Shown piece after piece: positions 36,789 through 47,788 of a stretch of DNA of 62,437 nt. The position numbers and the translations under genes were made by a program. The stretch spans positions 1-62,437 of the forward strand of contig JAACWH010000032.1 of the NCBI GenBank assembly GCA_009991425.1. Reading direction: 5' to 3'. Under the pieces are notes generated by a model. The model was not told where the DNA came from and searched no databases. It worked only from the letters and a program-made list of their open reading frames with translations. The first letter of the stretch is position 1; the number at the start of each line of letters is the position of its first letter. The stretch comes from Leptospira sp. Lineage in GTDB: Bacteria > Spirochaetota > Leptospiria > Leptospirales > Leptospiraceae.

Positions 36789-38250
36789 ATTTCCCTTTTT
36801 CCTATTCGATTCCGCAGAAAATAAGAAAGTCGAATTCCTTCCTGAGAATCCAGATAGAGTTAAGATCTATTCATGCGGGCCGACGGTTTACAATTACAGT
36901 CATATTGGCAATTTAAGATCTTATATTTTCGTGGATGTTCTAAGACGAAGCTTAAAAATTTTGGGCTACTCAATGGATCAGACCATGAACATCACTGACA
37001 TTGATGATAAAATTATACGTGAATCCATTTCTCGTTCGGTCACCATCGAAGAATTTACAAAGCCTTGGACAGAAGCCTTCTTCCAAGACTTACAAAAGTT
37101 GAATATTGAAAAATTGGAACACTATCCTATAGCAACCGAATCTGTAGATGAAATGGTCGGCTTGGTTGAAAAATTAAATGCTAATGGATATACCTATGAG
37201 AAAGAAGGAAATGTCTATTTCTCTATCGATAAATTAAGTAGCTATGGATCTTTAAGCAAGATAGATACCTCAGGTATTATATCAGGTGCTAGATATGATG
37301 CAGATGAATATGAAAAGGATAATGTTCGAGACTTTGTTCTTTGGAAGGCTCCCAAGGAAGATGGGGAAAAATCATGGAAAACAAAAATTGGTTTAGGACG
37401 TCCAGGTTGGCATCTCGAATGCTCAGCGATGATTCGCCAAATATACTCTTCAGGTGTAGACATTCATACTGGTGGAGTTGATTTGCTTTTTCCTCATCAT
37501 GAAAATGAAAAGGCTCAATCGGAAGCTGCCTATCCCAATGAAAAGTTTGTTAAATATTGGATGCACTGTGAGCACTTGTTGGTCGATGGACAGAAGATGT
37601 CGAAGAGTAAAGGAAACTTTTTTGTTCTGGGCGATATTCTAGAAAAAGGTTATGATTGGAAACAGATTCGATATGTTCTTCTATCCTTTCATTATAGAAC
37701 AAAACTCAATTTTTCTTTTGAGAGATTGAATGAAGCAAAATTAAGCATCCAAAAGATTCAAAATTCCTTCAATCGAATCTCAGATAAGTTGAATGCACAG
37801 GACATAGCGTTTCTTAACTTTCCTTCTTCCAGTGATGAAATAATCGACTTACGTCCTAATGGCTTTGCTAAAGAGTATTTCCTCATTTTTATAAATGCAA
37901 TTTCAGATGATTTGAATATCCCCAAGGCAATTGCTTCTATCTTTGATACAATTAAACTATTCAATAGTAGTTTAGATAGATCTAGCTTACATAAGGAAGA
38001 TTTATTAGATTGCTTAAAATATTTTTATCAAATCAATTTACTTCTTGGATTATTAGAATTCAAATCCACTTCAGAAGGATCAATTGGTATTTCAGAAAAT
38101 GAAATTCAATTCCTAATTGATGAAAGAATTAAGGCTAAAAAGAATAAAGATTTCCAAAGAGCAGATTCTATTCGCGATGAATTAAAGGCTAAAGGAATAC
38201 AATTAGAGGATTCAAAAGATGGATCTGTAAAATGGAAAAGAATGGAATGA
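36775..38250 (+). CDS. cysS: Cysteinyl-tRNA synthetase
   Basis: A class I synthetase. The HIGH motif is in YSCGPTVYNYSHIGNLRSY, and KMSKSKGNF is the second signature. Zinc ligands come from that first cysteine, from GWHLECSAM and from HHENEKAQSEA. The length of 491 residues is normal. The start is TTG at 36775, or possibly the TTG two codons on, inside the end of the esterase-like gene. It is the third gene of the folD operon. Confidence 0.95.
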   Translation: MVLNRFPFFLFDSAENKKVEFLPENPDRVKIYSCGPTVYNYSHIGNLRSYIFVDVLRRSLKILGYSMDQTMNITDIDDKIIRESISRSVTIEEFTKPWTEAFFQDLQKLNIEKLEHYPIATESVDEMVGLVEKLNANGYTYEKEGNVYFSIDKLSSYGSLSKIDTSGIISGARYDADEYEKDNVRDFVLWKAPKEDGEKSWKTKIGLGRPGWHLECSAMIRQIYSSGVDIHTGGVDLLFPHHENEKAQSEAAYPNEKFVKYWMHCEHLLVDGQKMSKSKGNFFVLGDILEKGYDWKQIRYVLLSFHYRTKLNFSFERLNEAKLSIQKIQNSFNRISDKLNAQDIAFLNFPSSSDEIIDLRPNGFAKEYFLIFINAISDDLNIPKAIASIFDTIKLFNSSLDRSSLHKEDLLDCLKYFYQINLLLGLLEFKSTSEGSIGISENEIQFLIDERIKAKKNKDFQRADSIRDELKAKGIQLEDSKDGSVKWKRME

Positions 38251-38984
38251 AAAAGAAAGCGATTTATGGAAGACATAGTGTTGAAGAATATATATTAAAA
38301 AATGGCAGTGAAGATATAACGGAAGTTTGGATAAAGGAAAGCTTCCATGGTGAAGCAACATCAACTCTTCTCAGTTCTATTCCTAATAAAAGTATTATCA
38401 AAAAAAAAGATATCAAGGACATTGATCGTATCTTAAAAGGTGTTAATCACCAAGGTATTGTTCTATGGTTTCAAACTAGTTCAGGGAAATCGCAGATTAA
38501 AGATTTTAATGAATGGAAAATTTCTTTACAAGAAGAAGAAGGTCCTTTCCTTCTTTTGGATCGAATCCAAGATCCAGGTAATTTAGGAAACATTTTGCGA
38601 ACAGCAGAATGTATGGGAATTAAATCAGTTGTGTTAACAGATAGAAATTCTTGTGGAATTACAGATGTAGTGATAAAGGTAGCATCAGGTGCATTAAACT
38701 ATTTGAATTTATTCCAAGTTGCTAATCTTTCAAGGGTCATCGAAGAATTGAAGAAGAAAAATTATTGGATAGTGGCAACTTCTGACAGAGGTGAGGATAG
38801 TTGGGAAGATCTACCTGAACCAGAAAGAATCGCAATAATAATGGGCAATGAAGGTGAAGGCGCCAAACGTATACTACTGGAAGAAAGTGATTTCGTAGTT
38901 CAAATTCCTATGCATGGTGAAATAAGTTCTATAAACGTTGCTGTGGCAACTGGAATAGTCTTAGATAGAATCGTAAATCGCTAA
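38247..38984 (+). CDS. RlmB/TrmH-family RNA 2'-O-ribose methyltransferase
   Basis: A SPOUT-class enzyme that methylates ribose, probably of 23S rRNA G2251 as RlmB does. The N-terminal substrate-binding domain starts with IYGRHSVEEYI. The SPOUT motifs are DRIQDPGNLGNILRTAE, IIMGNEGEGAKR and EISSINVAVATGI. I chose the ATG at 38247, which overlaps the cysS stop (ATGA); an in-frame ATG at 38232 would add five residues. The cysS-rlmB order is common in bacteria, which supports the call. The exact target base is inferred. Confidence 0.88.
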   Translation: MKKKAIYGRHSVEEYILKNGSEDITEVWIKESFHGEATSTLLSSIPNKSIIKKKDIKDIDRILKGVNHQGIVLWFQTSSGKSQIKDFNEWKISLQEEEGPFLLLDRIQDPGNLGNILRTAECMGIKSVVLTDRNSCGITDVVIKVASGALNYLNLFQVANLSRVIEELKKKNYWIVATSDRGEDSWEDLPEPERIAIIMGNEGEGAKRILLEESDFVVQIPMHGEISSINVAVATGIVLDRIVNR

Positions 38985-39006
38985 AAATAAAATTTTATAA
39001 ATAGAA

Positions 39007-39041
39007 GCAAAAAGTATATTATTATATTTATATACTTTTGC
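39007..39041. terminator. Hairpin between convergent operons, possible two-way terminator
   Basis: GCAAAAAGTATA pairs with TATACTTTTGC with one bulged A, in the 94-base gap between the rlmB-like gene and the convergent symporter gene. The flanks are AT-rich but lack a clean run of T on either strand, so efficiency is doubtful. Confidence 0.4.
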
Positions 39042-39078
39042 TAGCAAAAACTTTAATAAGATATTCTCGAACTATAAG

Positions 39079-40791
39079 CTAATTGTATTTGTTTATTTTC
39101 TTTAATTGATGAAACATTATAAATAAAGAAACACAGAAGACAGTTACCAAGGGAATCAATTCAGAAAATGATCCAAAGAATAATGTTCCTATGGAAAATA
39201 AACCAGTAAATACAGCAGTTAAAGTTGACAAACAACCTATGATAACATACTTGAATTTACTTTCGTAGATTGTTAGATTATTTTTTTCAGCCCATCTCCT
39301 CCAACCTAGTCCAGCTGGTTTGATGCGCTTGTAAAATTTCAACAAGGCTTCATCACTTGTTCCAGGCAAAAGAAATGTGATGAGTAAAACAATAGTTATT
39401 GTGATAAGGCCTGTAGCTAATGCTGAAAAAGGAAAAACTAAATCTGTATTTAATTTTATTATTGCGAAAACTATAGGCGAAACAAGGAATCCAGACAGCT
39501 CTGACCATGCTGAAATGCGCCACCAGAACCAACGAAATACTAAAGCAAATCCAATTCCAGAAGATGCTTCTATCATAAAAAACCAAACGGAACTTACTTT
39601 TTTGATCCAAAATATACAAATATAAAGTGAAATAATAGCGGAAACTATTTGAACCAAATAAGAAAATTTTAAGTAAAAGCGATCCTGCTTGTTAGTGATT
39701 AAAAATGGCTTCGTAAAATCATTAACAAGGTACGAAGCACCCCAATTCAAATGAGTTGCAATTGTAGATAGATAGGCTGCGATGAATGTGCTAATGAGTA
39801 AACCCTTCCCACCTGTCGACAGTGCTGGTTCAATCATAAGAATGAATCCAGTTCCTTTTTTGTCAGCTGATAGATTTGGAAAAATTACTAAACTACATAG
39901 TGCAACAATAATCCAAGGCCAAGGCCGAAGAAAGTAATGAGCGAATAAAAACCATAATGTTGATTTGGTTGCAGAGATTTCATCTTTAGCAGAAACTATT
40001 CTTTGTGCAATGTATCCACCACCTCCTGGTTCTGAACCTGGATACCAACTCATCCACCAAAGAAAGAATATCAAAATTAAAAAGGAAGGAATGCTGTCTT
40101 CACTTGGGTAAAATGAAAGAACGTCCGCTGGAAGTTTTTCCTTGAGACCTGCAAGTCCACCAATTTCAGGCATTTGCAAACTAGAATAAGCTAAGAGAAT
40201 ACAACCTCCCATAGCAAAGAAAAATTGAAACACATCGATGTAGGATATTCCACCTATTCCCAAAAAGCTAGTGTAAACTAAGCAAAACATTAATAAGAAA
40301 ATTAATATATAAATAGCTGTTTGTTGATCGAAGATCGATTCTAGAATGGATAGCATAGCAAGGTTCACCCAGGATAAAATCATTAGGTTCATCAAACCAC
40401 CTAAATAGACTGCCTTAATTCCCCGAAGTAATCTTGAGCCTATGCCTGAATAACGTAAATCTAAGAATTCAAGATCAGTTATGACTTCCGCTCTTCTCCA
40501 CAGTGGAGCAAAAATAAAAACTGTGGTGACTGCCCCAATTGACATATACCACCATGCCCAGTTGCCCGATATACCGTCTTTTGCTATTATTTCTGTAACA
40601 GCTAACGGGGTGTCTGCTCCAAAGGTTGTTGCTACCATAGCAGTTCCTGCTATGAACCAAGGGAGATTTCCATTTGCTTTGAAATAAGATGCTAAACTTA
40701 ATTCACGTTTAGAATAATAAAAAGTTAAAAATACAGTTCCTAATAAAAATAAGGCTAAGGTAAGCCAATCATAGAAACTAAGATGGATCAT
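39079..40791 (-). CDS. Sodium:solute symporter (SSS family)
   Basis: An inner-membrane carrier with about thirteen to fourteen hydrophobic segments. The SSS core is seen in [28 protein letters not shown] (two adjoining stretches, near residues 40-67), the [12 protein letters not shown] segment, and [23 protein letters not shown] in segment 8, where the sodium-site serine and threonine lie. At 570 residues it is longer than the simplest members because of extra C-terminal helices. The substrate is unknown. The start overlaps the hisF stop by four bases, so a transporter is the last gene of an otherwise biosynthetic operon. Confidence 0.85.
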   Translation of the reverse strand: MIHLSFYDWLTLALFLLGTVFLTFYYSKRELSLASYFKANGNLPWFIAGTAMVATTFGADTPLAVTEIIAKDGISGNWAWWYMSIGAVTTVFIFAPLWRRAEVITDLEFLDLRYSGIGSRLLRGIKAVYLGGLMNLMILSWVNLAMLSILESIFDQQTAIYILIFLLMFCLVYTSFLGIGGISYIDVFQFFFAMGGCILLAYSSLQMPEIGGLAGLKEKLPADVLSFYPSEDSIPSFLILIFFLWWMSWYPGSEPGGGGYIAQRIVSAKDEISATKSTLWFLFAHYFLRPWPWIIVALCSLVIFPNLSADKKGTGFILMIEPALSTGGKGLLISTFIAAYLSTIATHLNWGASYLVNDFTKPFLITNKQDRFYLKFSYLVQIVSAIISLYICIFWIKKVSSVWFFMIEASSGIGFALVFRWFWWRISAWSELSGFLVSPIVFAIIKLNTDLVFPFSALATGLITITIVLLITFLLPGTSDEALLKFYKRIKPAGLGWRRWAEKNNLTIYESKFKYVIIGCLSTLTAVFTGLFSIGTLFFGSFSELIPLVTVFCVSLFIMFHQLKKINKYN

Positions 40792-41555
40792 AATCTAACT
40801 TTGATACCCATTTCTTGCATGGCTAGTTTAGTTTCATGAATCGAGTATGTTCCAAAATGAAAGATAGAAGCTGCCAAAACTGCATCAGCACCTCCACGAA
40901 GAATTGCCTCAGACATATGTTCAGGATTTCCAGCTCCACCTGATGCTATAATAGGTATATTTGTATTCTCACAAATTAACTTAAGAATAGGAATATCAAA
41001 TCCATCCTTGGTTCCATCTTTGTCCATGGATGTAAGAAGAATTTCCCCTGCTCCACGTTCTTCTGCTTCTTTTGCCCAATCCAATGTTTCTCTGCCAGTT
41101 GCGGTTCTTCCACCATGGAGATAAATTTCATATCGATCTCGCTCAGTATTAAATTTAGAATCAATTGCACAGACGATACATTGTGAACCAAATATTTCAG
41201 ATGCCTCAGTAAGAATTTCTGGTCTTTGAAATGCAGCAGTATTTAGCGATACCTTATCAGCTCCTTGTTGAAGAACTGCACGAATATCTTCCAAGGTTCT
41301 AATCCCTCCACCAACAGTGAATGGTATAAAAATTTTGGAAGCAATTTCCTCAACAAGATGTATCAGAATGTCTCTGTTATCCGATGAAGCAGTAATATCT
41401 AGAAAGCAAAGTTCATCTGCCAAATTTTCTTCATAGGTAATAGCCGATTGAACTGGATCTCCAGCATCTACAAGATTTACAAAATTGATTCCCTTTACCA
41501 CTCTACCATTTTTTATATCAAGGCAAGGAATAACTCGTTTTGTTAATTCATCCAA
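40788..41555 (-). CDS. hisF: Imidazole glycerol phosphate synthase cyclase subunit
   Basis: Together with HisH it makes imidazole glycerol phosphate and AICAR in histidine synthesis. The TIM barrel starts with [16 protein letters not shown], holding the first catalytic Asp (Asp13). The second catalytic Asp is in CAIDSKFN, and phosphate sites are VGGGIRT and ASGGAGN. The length of 255 residues is normal. No hisH or other his gene is in the window, so it is split from the rest of the pathway. It sits two bases after gatA and overlaps the symporter gene by four. Confidence 0.95.
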   Translation of the reverse strand: MDELTKRVIPCLDIKNGRVVKGINFVNLVDAGDPVQSAITYEENLADELCFLDITASSDNRDILIHLVEEIASKIFIPFTVGGGIRTLEDIRAVLQQGADKVSLNTAAFQRPEILTEASEIFGSQCIVCAIDSKFNTERDRYEIYLHGGRTATGRETLDWAKEAEERGAGEILLTSMDKDGTKDGFDIPILKLICENTNIPIIASGGAGNPEHMSEAILRGGADAVLAASIFHFGTYSIHETKLAMQEMGIKVRL

Positions 41556-41557
41556 AT

Positions 41558-43024
41558 TTATGAAATTCCTTCGGGCAATTTAATTTCGAGTTTTGGATTA
41601 TTTAAAAGAGCATTCGCAAAAGAAAATATACGTTCTTCCGAAAATGCAGGTCCAGTGATTTGAAGACCTATAGGCAGTGAGTTTTTATCTAAGCCTGCTG
41701 GAACAGACAGAGCTGGAAGGCCTGCAAGATTCACAGAAGTTGTAAGAATATCCGCCTTATACATTTGAATGGGATCCTGCGTTTTTTCCCCAATCCTAAA
41801 TGCAGTTGTGGGAGAAGTTGGCTGAAGAACCAAATCAACGTCTTTGAAAAATTCATTGTATTTCTTCTGAATTAATATTCTAGCTTTTTGTGCTTTTGAA
41901 TAATAAGCATCGTAGTAACCAGAAGATAAGCTAAAAGTTCCTAGAAGAATTCTTCTTTTTACTTCTTTTCCAAATCCTTGGGATCTAGAATCGATATACA
42001 AATCTTCTAATTTTGACTTTGGATTGGATACACGGGAACCAAATTTTATTCCATCAAACCTAGATAAGTTGGAAGAACATTCAGCAGTCGCTATAATATA
42101 ATAGATGGGTATGGAAGAAGCTAATAAGTCAAAATCAAGTTCTTTAATAATAGCACCCTCTGACTTCAAATAAGCTACTGTTTCTTCAAATTTTGATCTG
42201 ATCTCTCCATCCCAAGAAGCTCCCTCATCTTTCATGATTCCAATTTTCAATCCATTGAGAGATACATTTTGGATTTCTGGTTTTGAAATGGCTTGGCTAG
42301 AAGATGTGCTATCCCGTAAATCCTTTCCTGCAAGGACTGATAAAACATCAGAGCATCCTTGTAAATCATTTGAAATAGGACCAATCTGATCTAAGGAAGA
42401 AGCATAAGCAACTAAACCATAACGAGATACTCGACCATATGTTGGCTTTAATCCATAAACTCCACAGAGAGATGCTGGTTGGCGAATAGAACCACCAGTG
42501 TCCGAACCTAGGGAAATTGGTAAGAAACTTGCAGCGACCGCAGCAGCCGAACCACCGCTGGAACCGCCTGGAATTCTGGTTGTATCAAAAGGATTTTTGG
42601 TTACTTGGTAAGCAGAATTTTCTGTGGAAGAACCCATCGCAAATTCATCCATATTTAATCTTGGAAAAAGAACAAAACCTTTTGAAATTAATTTCTCGAT
42701 TGCAGAAGCATTGTATGGTGATATGAAGTTCTCTAAAATTTTGGAAGCACAGGTAGTTTTAATTCCCTCAATACAAATATTATCTTTTATACCAATTGGA
42801 ATTCCTTCAAATTCTGAGAGTGGTTTATTTTCTTTTCTTCTTTTGTCTGATTCCTTTGCTTGACCAAGTATAAATTCTTTTTCAAAGGATAGAAAGGCAG
42901 AAATTTTGGAATCATTCTCTTCAATTCTTTTAATATAAGCTAATGTTAATTCTTCAGATGTAAACTCTCCAGAATTCAATCCATCTTTAACTTCTTTGTA
43001 TTTTAAATTTACAATAGATTTCAT
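41558..43024 (-). CDS. gatA: Glutamyl/aspartyl-tRNA amidotransferase subunit A
   Basis: The amidase subunit of GatCAB, which releases ammonia from glutamine to convert Glu-tRNA-Gln (or Asp-tRNA-Asn). The amidase signature has its catalytic lysine in [10 protein letters not shown] and the serines in [13 protein letters not shown] and [15 protein letters not shown]. The length of 488 residues is normal. It overlaps gatC by four bases. gatB is not in the window. Since asnS is present, the glutamine role is the more likely one. Confidence 0.97.
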   Translation of the reverse strand: MKSIVNLKYKEVKDGLNSGEFTSEELTLAYIKRIEENDSKISAFLSFEKEFILGQAKESDKRRKENKPLSEFEGIPIGIKDNICIEGIKTTCASKILENFISPYNASAIEKLISKGFVLFPRLNMDEFAMGSSTENSAYQVTKNPFDTTRIPGGSSGGSAAAVAASFLPISLGSDTGGSIRQPASLCGVYGLKPTYGRVSRYGLVAYASSLDQIGPISNDLQGCSDVLSVLAGKDLRDSTSSSQAISKPEIQNVSLNGLKIGIMKDEGASWDGEIRSKFEETVAYLKSEGAIIKELDFDLLASSIPIYYIIATAECSSNLSRFDGIKFGSRVSNPKSKLEDLYIDSRSQGFGKEVKRRILLGTFSLSSGYYDAYYSKAQKARILIQKKYNEFFKDVDLVLQPTSPTTAFRIGEKTQDPIQMYKADILTTSVNLAGLPALSVPAGLDKNSLPIGLQITGPAFSEERIFSFANALLNNPKLEIKLPEGIS

Positions 43025-43305
43025 GTTTCAATTACCTTAGGAACAACTATAAAGCCGTTTTCATATTCGGGAGCAATTTTTGATAATAAGTCCCTGTTCA
43101 AATTATTATCTACTGTATCTGGTCGAGTAAAGTTCTGATGGTTGAAGTAGATTTCGTCTTCTTGGATGGAATCTGTATTCAATGATTTGATTACATCTAC
43201 GTATTCTATCATCTTATTAAAGTCTGAAACAAATTTGTCAGCCTCATTATCATCTACTTTTAATTTTGCAAGTGATGCGATGTTTCGCAAAGTGCCAATA
43301 TCCAT
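43021..43305 (-). CDS. gatC: Glutamyl/aspartyl-tRNA amidotransferase subunit C
   Basis: The small belt subunit that helps GatA fold and holds the GatCAB complex together. Typical features are [17 protein letters not shown] near residue 8 and the [15 protein letters not shown] helix, with RPD in the C-terminal stretch. The 94 residues are the family's usual length. GAGGAG lies before the ATG. Its stop overlaps gatA by four bases, and the sugar-transferase gene ends 11 bases upstream. Confidence 0.93.
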   Translation of the reverse strand: MDIGTLRNIASLAKLKVDDNEADKFVSDFNKMIEYVDVIKSLNTDSIQEDEIYFNHQNFTRPDTVDNNLNRDLLSKIAPEYENGFIVVPKVIET

Positions 43306-43316
43306 GTTATGCTCCT

Positions 43317-44729
43317 CTAATATGCGTTTTTACTATATACACCTTTAAATGGTGTTAGTATGATAATTTTTATATCGAATAAAAGACTCCAATTTTCGAT
43401 ATAGTAGATATCTGCCTCTATTCTCTTTTCAATCGAGGTGTCTCCTCTAAGACCTTGGATTTGAGCAAGCCCAGTAATTCCTGCTTTCACAGCATGACGT
43501 CTCATGTAGTGCCTATGCTTGATTTGAAATTGTTCCACGAAATAAGGTCTTTCAGGTCTAGGTCCAACTACAGACATAGAGCCCATTAGTACATTAAAAA
43601 ATTGGGGCGTCTCATCTAAAGACAATTTTCTTAAAATACCTCCAATTCCCGTTACCCTTGGGTCATTTGGAGTCGTCCATTTTGTATCTGAATCTCTTTT
43701 TTCTTGAACCTGCATAGTTCTAAATTTGAGCATCATAAAACTTCTATTGTCTAAGCCCACTCTTTCTTGCCTATAGAAGATTGGTCCTGGAGAAGTTAAT
43801 TTAATTAAGAATGCCATTGTTATAAAGAAAGGGGAAAATAAGATTAAGAAAAGAGATGAAAAAATAATGTCAAAAATTCTCTTGACCGCTTGGTTATAGC
43901 CTAACCTAACAGGTATATTTCTTATTGAAATGATAGGAATTCCTTCCATCACCTCTACTCTACCTCTTGCTGTTATAAATTCTTCATAGCTTGGAATGAC
44001 TTTTGCATCAATTCCATGGTAATCACAGATATCTATTGTCTCTTTTAAATAAGTTCCTTCTTCACTTGAAAGAGCATAAACTATCAAATCAGGTTTGTGT
44101 TTTAAAATAAGGTTTTCTAAATTTTTCCATTTTCCTATGATGCTTGGAAAAAGTTCATGATTTTTTTTGATTAGAGACTTGTCAGCTGAAATAAACCCTT
44201 CAATTTTATAACCATAAATAGAATGCTTTTTAATCGATTCTTGAAATGCAATTGCATTTTTTCCGGTTCCAATAATCAATACAGATCTAAGATTATATCC
44301 TTTTTTACGAAGTTTATTAAGGACATATCTAAGAAGTAAATGAGAAATAGAGATAAGTAAAGGTGATATAACAGCATAATTTAATATGATTAACCTTGAG
44401 AAACTTTCAGCTCTAACGAAAAATAATATAGAAAGAAGAAATAATAAATTGATAAAAACGCCAGAAAGTATTCCGAAGAATTCTTCTGCAAAACTAAGCC
44501 CTCTTCTTGGATGGTAGAGATCTACGGATAAAAATGAAATAACCTGAGTAAAACCAAGAATAATTCCTAGAATAATATAATTGGAAAGATCTAGAGATTT
44601 TAAGAAAAAATCAGGATCTTTTTCTAAAATGAATCTTAATAAAAACGCAAGAAAGAAACTTATTATTGATAGGAAAAGATCGAAGATTACAAAAAGCAAT
44701 TTAAAAGTTTGACTTCTTTCTTTTAACAT
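43317..44729 (-). CDS. Polyprenyl-phosphate sugar-1-phosphate transferase (WcaJ/WbaP-like)
   Basis: The initiating enzyme of a surface polysaccharide: it moves a sugar phosphate from a nucleotide sugar to undecaprenyl phosphate. Four or five N-terminal membrane segments (residues 8-140) are followed by a CoA-binding-like region starting [13 protein letters not shown]. The transferase domain follows, with [36 protein letters not shown] and [12 protein letters not shown]. The length of 470 residues matches the family. The ATG shares one base with the lptD stop, so capsule/O-antigen initiation is coupled to LPS export. Confidence 0.9.
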   Translation of the reverse strand: MLKERSQTFKLLFVIFDLFLSIISFFLAFLLRFILEKDPDFFLKSLDLSNYIILGIILGFTQVISFLSVDLYHPRRGLSFAEEFFGILSGVFINLLFLLSILFFVRAESFSRLIILNYAVISPLLISISHLLLRYVLNKLRKKGYNLRSVLIIGTGKNAIAFQESIKKHSIYGYKIEGFISADKSLIKKNHELFPSIIGKWKNLENLILKHKPDLIVYALSSEEGTYLKETIDICDYHGIDAKVIPSYEEFITARGRVEVMEGIPIISIRNIPVRLGYNQAVKRIFDIIFSSLFLILFSPFFITMAFLIKLTSPGPIFYRQERVGLDNRSFMMLKFRTMQVQEKRDSDTKWTTPNDPRVTGIGGILRKLSLDETPQFFNVLMGSMSVVGPRPERPYFVEQFQIKHRHYMRRHAVKAGITGLAQIQGLRGDTSIEKRIEADIYYIENWSLLFDIKIIILTPFKGVYSKNAY

Positions 44730-47698
44730 TATCTAACTTCGCCTCTGAGTTCTTTTGGAATTACATCAAGAGGTCGTTTACGGAAACGGTATACTCTTGC
44801 TCTAGTCGCTTGTGTTGCATCTGCTTGACCTAATTCGAAATTTGTAATATTTACAGAAAAGAAAACAGATTGATCATAGAATGTTAATTGACTATCTCCG
44901 GCAAAACCACCTGGAAAAGATCTTAGGTTCATACTATATCCTAATCTATATTCCCAATTATGCAGATTCATCTTTATAGTCGTAATGAATCTGTTAATGT
45001 TGAAAATTGTTTTCTGTCTTTCTTGTGATCCAGCCGCTCCTGTTCCTTGAACTATATCCCTATAAAGATCCGTCTGCCTATAATTAACACCCGTTTGGTA
45101 TTGATAAATATCTGGTGTTGTCCCTAAGTTGTAGTAATCGTATTGACTTAGATTAGTCAATCTCCAGGGTTCGGTTACTCTTGAGTCCAATTCAAAATCA
45201 GTAGATATTGTACGTGTAATTTTCACATCAGTTCGGAAGAAGAATCTATAACTATCTAAAAAATTATCCTTATAAACATGATACCAGGTTGCTCCCGTTT
45301 CAAAGCTGCGAAAGTTCTTGATAAAAGGTAAAGAAAAGCCACCCATCTTATATGAGAGTGTTAAATTATTAGTTAAAGGTCTACTTAAGGGAGTATGGTA
45401 TACAAAATCGTTATTAATGAATATTCCAGAATAAAAACTTCTTTGTCTATCTAACAATGTTGGTCTACGAGTTCGAAAACCATCTAGGAAGTCAACAAAA
45501 CCAGATATCCGAAAGATAGTAAAGTACCATCTTTCATTTTCAGTAGGACCAGGACTGTAATCGGATGAATACTTTCTAAAATCACGTATTGTACGAATAG
45601 AAACTTCCCAATCTTCTAAGGCATAAGATTCTAAAGCAAATTCAGCTTCATTGATTCTACTCTTCCCAAAAATAGGGTCTTTTCTTTCGGGTTTTTCGAT
45701 GTCTAACTTACGATAGTATGTAGTGAAGAATAGAGTCGGCGTTCCAATTCTCACTTCATGATTTTGCCTATAGTATTGGTATGTGTCCTGAGCAAGAAAG
45801 TTTCTCTGGGCTAAATTGGCGGAAAAACTTGGACTATTTGTCGCATTTCCTGTTCCTGGGAAATCTACTGTATGTTGTCTTGCACCACCATAGAAGGCAG
45901 GAGTAACAGAAACGTAAGCACCTAAAGGAAGCGTGGTTCTAAAACCTGTATCACCTATGGTAAGGTTTTGAGTTCTTAATACAAAATCCTGGAACTTTCC
46001 AAAGGGGTCATTCGTTGAACCATTATTTAAAGGAAAAGGAAGTGGTTTTTGAGTTGGAGGTCCATAGAATTTAGTAGATGTATTTTGGAAATTAATATCC
46101 CAATATACGGGTGATTCAAAGTAAGGAGTTGTTCCTATTTGGCTTGAATTAGTAATTTTAACTACAGGAGCAACATCAACTGTAGGGAAAAATTTATCAG
46201 CTTGAACTTGATAAATCAAAGTTCTTCTTGCACCTAAGGAAACAGCTAAATCTCCCCTAGTTTCTGTATAATCAAAACTCCAATTAAGTATATTTCGAAT
46301 GAGTCCGAATCTTTGGTTTCTTTGAGTATACAAACCTTGGATAGAGTTAGAAGGTTCGAAACGGTTTCCATATTCATAATCATAATTGATTTTATTTAAG
46401 TTTTCATACCTTAGTTGAACGTTTCTAGTTCCATCTTTGCTTGTATCATTTTGTTTTGCATTTAATACGAGATTTGCCTTCCACCATGGTTCATATTGTA
46501 CACCAACATCACGAATTCCTAAACCTAGGTTGGGGTATTTTTCTCCTCTATCTACTTGGTTAGTAGTGGCAACATTTCCGACCCCGAGGTTCTCAAATCT
46601 ATCTTCATAGGCAGGTGAAATAGTTGTTTTTTTATGATTAGCATATGCAACATCAAAATTATAATTCAACCAAGGAGTTATCTTCCACATTTCTAACTCA
46701 GTAGCTTGGCCAGTCTTTTCATAAAGATCAAATCTCAATTTGTAGCCATGCGGTATAACAGCTGAATTTGGAAAAGGATCTGACCATTGGTAGGAGTTTT
46801 GAATGAACCAGCCTTGTGAATTATTTTTACCAATTTGACTTGTGAAACCATTACCACTGCTAGAGTTATATAGAAAGGGAAACCAGAATAGTGTTGTCCC
46901 ACCTACTTGGTAGCTAGGTGAAATTGCAACGACTGTTTTATCCTCATATACTATGATCTTTCCCGCCTTAAATGAATAATGTGGAATTTCCGCATTACAG
47001 GCTGTAAAGTAACCCATCTCAAGTAGATATCTTTTTTCATCGAGTTTTTTCATCTTTTCTCCAACGAAATACGCTGGATACATACTTGCCTTACTATCGT
47101 AGATTACTCCACGTGAGAGTTTAAAATCATATAAAAATTTCTCACCTTTAATTCTAGCTGGTCCATCGTTGAATTCGATCCCACCTTCTGCATAGATCTC
47201 TTGTCTATTAGAATCTATACTTACTGTTTCAGCAGTTAAAATGCCTTTACCAATTTTGAGGCTGACCTTACCTCTAAGAACCATTACTCCACCCTTGGTT
47301 TGGTCTATTGAAAGCAATTCACCTTCCGCAGCATTTTGGATTTGGATACGGTCATTTCCTTTGGAGGACTTAGGAAGATTATCTAGGGAAAATGCTGGAG
47401 TAGTATCCTCAATATTAAGAATAGATTTGATTCTTTGCCTTTTTGAATAAATGGATCCTGTATTAGGTACACCAAGTTGGCGCAAATAAGAATCAACTTC
47501 TCTCTCCGTAAGAGAATCAACAGATTTATCAGCTAGAATTGTCTTTAAGGATTGAGCATTGAACTTTCGTTTCTCTTCCTCAGGGTTCACGTCGTCCTGG
47601 CCTCCCCATGAAAAAGGAAACTTTAATCCACTATTATCTTGGGATAGAAGTAGAGTGGGTAAAAAAAGGAGTATTATAAATAAAAACTTGAGTTGCAC
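44729..47698 (-). CDS. lptD: LptD-like LPS-assembly outer membrane protein
   Basis: The outer-membrane barrel that inserts LPS into the outer leaflet. A signal peptide covers residues 1-19. A charged N-terminal stretch precedes the OstA/LptA-type jellyroll at about residues 120-210 ([21 protein letters not shown], continuing as an IYAEGGIEF strand). The remainder is long, with alternating beta-strand and aromatic-rich segments, as expected for a large barrel. The 989 residues are at the upper end for LptD. The start is GTG. A candidate promoter lies 25 bases upstream, making it the first gene of a six-gene operon. Confidence 0.8.
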   Translation of the reverse strand: MQLKFLFIILLFLPTLLLSQDNSGLKFPFSWGGQDDVNPEEEKRKFNAQSLKTILADKSVDSLTEREVDSYLRQLGVPNTGSIYSKRQRIKSILNIEDTTPAFSLDNLPKSSKGNDRIQIQNAAEGELLSIDQTKGGVMVLRGKVSLKIGKGILTAETVSIDSNRQEIYAEGGIEFNDGPARIKGEKFLYDFKLSRGVIYDSKASMYPAYFVGEKMKKLDEKRYLLEMGYFTACNAEIPHYSFKAGKIIVYEDKTVVAISPSYQVGGTTLFWFPFLYNSSSGNGFTSQIGKNNSQGWFIQNSYQWSDPFPNSAVIPHGYKLRFDLYEKTGQATELEMWKITPWLNYNFDVAYANHKKTTISPAYEDRFENLGVGNVATTNQVDRGEKYPNLGLGIRDVGVQYEPWWKANLVLNAKQNDTSKDGTRNVQLRYENLNKINYDYEYGNRFEPSNSIQGLYTQRNQRFGLIRNILNWSFDYTETRGDLAVSLGARRTLIYQVQADKFFPTVDVAPVVKITNSSQIGTTPYFESPVYWDINFQNTSTKFYGPPTQKPLPFPLNNGSTNDPFGKFQDFVLRTQNLTIGDTGFRTTLPLGAYVSVTPAFYGGARQHTVDFPGTGNATNSPSFSANLAQRNFLAQDTYQYYRQNHEVRIGTPTLFFTTYYRKLDIEKPERKDPIFGKSRINEAEFALESYALEDWEVSIRTIRDFRKYSSDYSPGPTENERWYFTIFRISGFVDFLDGFRTRRPTLLDRQRSFYSGIFINNDFVYHTPLSRPLTNNLTLSYKMGGFSLPFIKNFRSFETGATWYHVYKDNFLDSYRFFFRTDVKITRTISTDFELDSRVTEPWRLTNLSQYDYYNLGTTPDIYQYQTGVNYRQTDLYRDIVQGTGAAGSQERQKTIFNINRFITTIKMNLHNWEYRLGYSMNLRSFPGGFAGDSQLTFYDQSVFFSVNITNFELGQADATQATRARVYRFRKRPLDVIPKELRGEVR

Positions 47699-47722
47699 AT
47701 TTAAGATGAATGAATTCTTCCA

Positions 47723-47752
47723 ATCATAAACGAATATTTTGCATTATCCCAA
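47723..47752 (-). promoter_or_regulatory. Candidate promoter of the lptD operon
   Basis: On the minus strand, TTGGGA and TATGAT are separated by 18 bases, with the -10 box 25 bases before the lptD GTG. Five of six bases match at -10 and four of six at -35. It lies in the 90-base gap after the receiver-kinase gene. Confidence 0.4.
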
Positions 47753-47788
47753 AAAAGCAAACCAGAATTCAGATTTTTCTAATGTCAT

